A stretch of 9,293 nt of DNA from the NCBI GenBank assembly GCA_035384565.1, contig DAOOIT010000118.1, forward strand, positions 1-9,293. Reading direction: 5' to 3'. Source of the stretch: Planctomycetota bacterium (GTDB lineage: Bacteria > Planctomycetota > PUPC01 > DSUN01). Position 1 is the stretch's first letter; each line of letters begins with the position of its first letter. The notes below the pieces were generated by a model that did no database searches, was not told where the DNA came from, and saw only the letters and a list, made by a program, of their open reading frames with translations. This document shows, piece by piece, positions 6,286-9,293 of the stretch. A program made the position numbers and the translations under genes.

Positions 6286-7542
6286 GTGAGCACCCCCGAC
6301 CGGGGAGGCATTGAGCCCTCCTTCAGATTCCAGATCGGCCGGAACGACCTCGGACCGCTCTTCGTGGACACGCTGCGCCTGGAGTGGAGCGCCACGTCGC
6401 CCCTCCAGACCGAGCTGGCAGGCTACCGGCCCGGCTCGGGCCAGGCCAGTCACGATCTGGCCGAGGTGGCCCGCCACCCGCTCCTGACCAAGGCGGCGCC
6501 CATTCTCGCGCGACCCACGTTCCGCATGCTCCACCGCACCGGCGGTGGAGCCGCACCCGCGAGCCACTTTGCCGCCTACAACAACAGGAACTTCGACGCC
6601 GACGCCATTGTCACCGTGACCCCGTCTTTCGAGGATTCGCTGCTCATCCAGCTCCTCGACCCGCTCGACGACTACTGCGCGTGGTGGACCGAACTCCTCG
6701 CGGCCAAGGTGGAGGACGAGCCGGCCAACTTGATTCCGGAGTCCCTGCCGCTCGAGTCGTTCGTCTACTTCCTGCATGCGATTGACGCCTATCGTCGCGC
6801 CTCGTACCAGAGCATGCTCGAGTACGCGCCCACCGACCAGCTCTTCCTCACCGCGGCGGAGTTCACCGACTCGATGGTCCGTTCGCTCCGAAGCCGCGAC
6901 CTGCGCTGGCTCTTGCCCGCCTTCCTGCATCTGGTGCCCGGCCTCGACCTCTCGGGCTTCGACCCGCGCGAGGAGCATCTGGCTGCCCTCGCCGATAGTG
7001 GCTTCCTGCTCGCCGCCCGAGACCGCGAGACAGGCCAGCCAGGCCTGGCGTTCGGCGAGGCAGGCCGCTCGATGGGCATCGAGTTCCACCGCACCTGGCT
7101 GCTGGCCGTGGGCTTTGAGCTCGCGGCGCTGTCGCCCGAGAATGCCCACCCGTTGAGCCGCGGCCTCCTGGCGCCAACGGCCCTGGCCAACCACCTGGTG
7201 CTGCTGGAGAGCGTAGACCAGGGACGGGTCGGCGTCCACCACGAGGCTCTGAGCGCCGACTCGCTCCGTGCCAGGCTGCAAGAGCTCGTGACGGACGCGC
7301 TCGCCGGGGCGGCCGTCGCCGGTGTCTCGGCACCCGCGACGCAGAGCTCTGCTTCGAACTTGGTGTGCCCATCGTGCCGGGCCCGAGTGGGCGGCGACGC
7401 GCGCTTCTGCCCGTCCTGCGGCAAGCCCATGCCGGCCCCCGAACCCGTCGTGCCGTCCTTCTGCCCCAAGTGCGGCGCCAGGACGCAGCCCGGGGGCCGC
7501 TTCTGCGTCCGCTGCGGCGAGGCGCTGAGCGCACTCGCCTGA
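6286..7542 (+). CDS. Soluble protein with two C-terminal zinc ribbons
   Basis: A 418-residue protein of unknown function with no signal peptide or membrane segment, so probably cytoplasmic. Residues 1-340 are a mixed, mostly helical region that I do not recognise; it includes YFLHAIDAYRRASYQSML and a winged-helix-like stretch, EEHLAALADSGFLLA. Residues 341-358 are an Ala/Ser-rich linker. Two zinc ribbons follow, each with two CxxC pairs: CPSC (361-364) with CPSC (375-378), and CPKC (393-396) with CVRC (407-410). Such tandem ribbons usually mediate protein or nucleic-acid contacts in adaptors. The GTG start is chosen on its GGAGG site and leaves 28 bases after the upstream stop; an ATG at 6238 would overlap that gene. 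Being the downstream neighbour of a toxin-like protein, it sits where an immunity or chaperone gene would be expected. Its length and zinc ribbons are atypical for immunity proteins, so an adaptor or chaperone is likelier. Confidence 0.82.
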   Translation: MSTPDRGGIEPSFRFQIGRNDLGPLFVDTLRLEWSATSPLQTELAGYRPGSGQASHDLAEVARHPLLTKAAPILARPTFRMLHRTGGGAAPASHFAAYNNRNFDADAIVTVTPSFEDSLLIQLLDPLDDYCAWWTELLAAKVEDEPANLIPESLPLESFVYFLHAIDAYRRASYQSMLEYAPTDQLFLTAAEFTDSMVRSLRSRDLRWLLPAFLHLVPGLDLSGFDPREEHLAALADSGFLLAARDRETGQPGLAFGEAGRSMGIEFHRTWLLAVGFELAALSPENAHPLSRGLLAPTALANHLVLLESVDQGRVGVHHEALSADSLRARLQELVTDALAGAAVAGVSAPATQSSASNLVCPSCRARVGGDARFCPSCGKPMPAPEPVVPSFCPKCGARTQPGGRFCVRCGEALSALA

Positions 7543-7590
7543 CCTCCGGAAGCCTGCTCGGAGCCGTTCGAGCGCCTTCACCAACTGTCG

Positions 7591-7605
7591 CGACTTAAGG
7601 AGTCG
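7591..7605 (+). promoter_or_regulatory. Ribosome site inside a small stem-loop before the PQQ-like gene
   Basis: CGACT (7591-7595) pairs with AGTCG (7601-7605), and the loop is TAAGG. TAAGGAG (7596-7602), the ribosome site for the ATG at 7613, is therefore partly held in the stem. The stem has only 5 pairs plus one possible G-T pair, so any regulatory effect is uncertain. No strong terminator or promoter is visible in the 70 bases between the two genes. Confidence 0.35.
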
Positions 7606-7612
7606 TCTGGCC

Positions 7613-8920
7613 ATGCACAGAGCCGCCCTTGCCAGCTTGTTTCTCGCCGGCCTCCTGTCTCTTCCCGCACAGGCCGTTGCCGACTGGCCGCAGTTCCGGG
7701 GCCCCTTGGGCAACGGTCACGCCGCAGCGCCCGGCGACGGCAAGCCACTCGGTCTGCCCCTCCGCTGGAGCGAAACCGAGAACATCGCGTGGAAGACGGC
7801 GATCCCGCATCGCGGCTGGTCCTCGCCCGTCGTGCTCGGCGGCCAGGTGTGGCTCACCACGGCGACGACCGACGGCCACGACTTCTTCGCCGTGTGCGTG
7901 GACGCGGAGACGGGCAAGTTCCTGTTCAACGAGCGGCTGTTCCACTCGGACAAGCCCGAGCCGCTGGGGAACAACGTCAACTGCTACGGCTCGCCGACGC
8001 CCGTGATCGAGCCGGGGCGCGCCTACATCCACTTCGGCAGCTACGGCACCGCCTGCCTCGACACCGCGGCCTTCAAGGTGCTATGGGAGCGCACCGATCT
8101 GCCCTGCCGCCACTACCGCGGGCCGGGGGCCTCGCCCATCCTGTTCGAGGACCTGCTCATCCTGTCGTTCGATGGCGTAGACGTGCAATACCTCGCGGCC
8201 CTCGACAAGAAGACCGGCCGCACCGTGTGGAAGACCGACCGCACGACCGAGTGGGATGATCTGGATGCGGACGGCAAGCCGAAGATCGAGGGCGACTTCC
8301 GCAAGTCGTTCACCACGCCTCTCGTCTTCGAGGCAGGCGGCGTGGTGCAGATGATCAGCCCCGGCTCCAAGGCCTGCTACTCGTACGACCCGCGCACGGG
8401 CAAGGAGCTGTGGCACGTGCGGCACACGGCCCACACCTCGGTGCTCCGCCCGCTGTTCTCGCACGGCCTCGCCATCTTCTGCACGGGCCTGGGCGGACCC
8501 CAGCTCTGGGCGGTCCGCCCCGACGGCCGCGGCGACGTCTCCGCCACCCACGTGGCCTGGAAGGCCACGCAGGGCGCCCCCCGAACCCCCTCGCCCATCA
8601 TCGTCGGCGACCTGCTCTACATGGTCGAAGACAGCGGCCTCCTCACGTGCCTCGAGGTGGCGACGGGCAAGGAGGTGTGGAAGGAACGCCTCGGCGGCAA
8701 CTACGCCGCATCGCCCATCTACGCCGACGGCCGGCTCTACCTGTGCAGCCAGCAGGGCAAGACCACCGTGCTCAAGCCAGGCCGCATCTTCGAGGTTCTG
8801 GCCACCAACACACTCGAATCGGGCTTCATGGCCTCGCCCGCGGTGGCCGGCCGCGCGCTGTTCCTGAGGACGAGGACGCACCTCTATCGCATCGAGGCGC
8901 CCGCCTCCCCTGGAAAATGA
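7613..8920 (+). CDS. Exported PQQ-like beta-propeller repeat protein
   Basis: A 435-residue secreted or periplasmic protein of the PQQ-like (BamB-type) beta-propeller superfamily. Residues 1-23 are a signal peptide ending in AVA, and the mature protein begins DWPQFRGPLGNG, a start typical of planctomycete-type PQQ-repeat proteins. Blade motifs of the form D-x-x-T/K-G-K/R-x-x-W recur along the chain: DAETGKFLF, DKKTGRTVWK, DPRTGKELWH and EVATGKEVWK. Conserved -SP- strand starts lie between them (SSPVV, GSPTP, ASPIL, PSPII, ASPIY, ASPAV). The length suits one complete propeller of seven or eight blades. Members in this lineage are abundant and mostly uncharacterised. The repeats resemble quinoprotein dehydrogenases, but I see no evidence that this one binds PQQ or is an enzyme, and a scaffold or sensor role is equally possible. 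TAAGGAG precedes the ATG by 10 bases. It may be a separate unit from the upstream operon. Confidence 0.92.
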   Translation: MHRAALASLFLAGLLSLPAQAVADWPQFRGPLGNGHAAAPGDGKPLGLPLRWSETENIAWKTAIPHRGWSSPVVLGGQVWLTTATTDGHDFFAVCVDAETGKFLFNERLFHSDKPEPLGNNVNCYGSPTPVIEPGRAYIHFGSYGTACLDTAAFKVLWERTDLPCRHYRGPGASPILFEDLLILSFDGVDVQYLAALDKKTGRTVWKTDRTTEWDDLDADGKPKIEGDFRKSFTTPLVFEAGGVVQMISPGSKACYSYDPRTGKELWHVRHTAHTSVLRPLFSHGLAIFCTGLGGPQLWAVRPDGRGDVSATHVAWKATQGAPRTPSPIIVGDLLYMVEDSGLLTCLEVATGKEVWKERLGGNYAASPIYADGRLYLCSQQGKTTVLKPGRIFEVLATNTLESGFMASPAVAGRALFLRTRTHLYRIEAPASPGK

Positions 8921-8964
8921 CCCAACGAAGGTGCCCGAAGGCCCCCAACGCAGGAGCTTGCCCG

Positions 8965-9192
8965 ATGAGGCAGGTGGTCCTTCTTCTGGCCGCGGCATTG
9001 GCTGCGCAGGCCGTTGCCGCAGAGGACGGCGGAATGAAACACTTCCCGATCGATTGGCGCGCAACGGAACGCTCGGTGGTGGACCTCTCGGGCCTGCTCG
9101 AGAAGTCCGCGGGGAAGGCAGGGCAGGCCCGCGAGTTCCGTCTCGACAAGCCCACCGTCTGGTACTTGATCCGCGCGATGGAAAAGCCGTGA
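8965..9192 (+). CDS. Small exported protein, possibly a truncated hydrolase N-terminus
   Basis: A 75-residue protein. Residues 1-19 are a clear signal peptide (hydrophobic VVLLLAAALAAQAVAA). The remaining 56 residues begin EDGGMKHFPIDWRATERSVV and continue DLSGLLEKSAGKAG. The pattern FPIDW...VDLSxLLxxxAGKxG is one I associate with the N-termini of large planctomycete-type glycosidase-like exported proteins, where the chain goes on to the catalytic barrel. Here it ends at TGA with no barrel, so the gene may be a truncated remnant or a genuinely short relative; this link is inference. AGGAG at 8952-8956 lies 8 bases before the ATG. An in-frame ATG at 8917 overlaps the previous stop but would put 16 polar residues before the signal peptide, so 8965 is preferred. 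It is probably co-transcribed with the PQQ-like gene. Confidence 0.7.
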   Translation: MRQVVLLLAAALAAQAVAAEDGGMKHFPIDWRATERSVVDLSGLLEKSAGKAGQAREFRLDKPTVWYLIRAMEKP

Positions 9193-9202
9193 GCGCGCGA
9201 GA

Positions 9203-9233
9203 GGAGCCGGGGGAATCGCGTTCCCCCGGCTCC
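9203..9233. terminator. Strong hairpin, probable bidirectional terminator
   Basis: GGAGCCGGGGGAA (9203-9215) and TTCCCCCGGCTCC (9221-9233) form a perfect 13-bp stem around the loop TCGCG. It lies 10 bases after the stop of the small exported protein and 22 bases beyond the apparent stop of a leftward gene. No T-run follows on either side, so termination would rely on the stem alone or on other factors. Placement between converging genes supports a terminator role. Confidence 0.75.
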
Positions 9234-9255
9234 GGTGCGAGGAAGGACGGCGGGC

Positions 9256-9293
9256 TCAGACCACGTCAATCGCGGCAAACGCGCCGCCAAAGC
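9256..9293 (-). CDS. 3' end of a leftward gene (partial)
   Basis: On the complementary strand the window edge reads in frame as FGGAFAAIDVV followed by TGA (complement of 9256-9258). The codons are GC-rich in the manner of the other genes here (GGC, GCC, GCG, GTC), and the stop lies just before the strong hairpin, as expected for the end of a convergent gene. Only 11 residues are visible, so the product cannot be named. The other frames at this edge are less protein-like. Confidence 0.45.
   Translation of the reverse strand, partial: FGGAFAAIDVV

Noticed and set aside
4497..6395. 632-codon leftward open frame
   Set aside because: It is antisense to the exported protein, with low-complexity Arg/Gly/Leu composition produced by the proline-rich codons on the other strand.
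7544..7563. Terminator after the zinc-ribbon gene (CTCCG / CGGAG)
   Set aside because: A 5-bp stem with a 10-base loop and no T-run is too weak to call.
6127..7713. 528-codon leftward open frame
   Set aside because: It is antisense to the zinc-ribbon gene, whose two CxxC ribbons and good ribosome site prove the rightward reading.
8081..9064. 327-codon leftward open frame
   Set aside because: It is antisense to the PQQ-like gene, whose blade motifs and signal peptide establish the rightward strand.

Overview
The window is GC-rich DNA with strongly GC-biased third codon positions, from a bacterium with a Gram-negative-type envelope. A secreted PQQ-like beta-propeller protein whose mature N-terminus reads DWPQFRGPLGNG, together with several signal-peptide proteins of unknown function, points to an uncultured member of the Planctomycetota or a related PVC-group lineage. 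This is inference from protein style only; no rRNA or marker gene is present.

Layout. Bases 1-917 hold no gene I can defend. They contain a possible 3' end of an upstream gene (to 133), an AT-richer stretch with a near-palindrome (208-229), a long nested imperfect palindrome (292-616) that looks like a foldback or MITE-like element, a pair of 29-bp direct repeats beside it (603-631 and 677-705), and finally a good sigma70-type promoter (855-883). Transcription from that promoter would pass through two GC-rich hairpins into a tightly packed operon: a membrane protein with a PH-like domain and coiled coil (984-2507), a Yip1-like membrane protein (2504-3091), a small multi-pass membrane protein (3098-3592), an 884-residue exported modular protein (3603-6257), and a soluble protein ending in two zinc ribbons (6286-7542). 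After a 70-base gap come the PQQ-like beta-propeller protein (7613-8920) and a 75-residue exported protein (8965-9192). A 13-bp perfect hairpin (9203-9233) ends the block, and an apparent leftward gene finishes just beyond it (9256-9293).

How the genes may work together. The first five genes overlap or are separated by at most 28 bases, so they are probably co-transcribed. Three encode inner-membrane proteins. The fourth encodes a large exported protein with N-terminal folded domains, proline-rich linkers, helical repeats, a segment resembling polymorphic-toxin pre-toxin regions, and a compact 145-residue C-terminal domain that could be a toxin or enzyme head. The fifth may be a cytoplasmic adaptor. 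No gene here has a function I can name with certainty. The cluster is the best candidate in the window for an undescribed system, perhaps envelope-associated export of a modular effector. That is a hypothesis; no known secretion-system component is recognisable.
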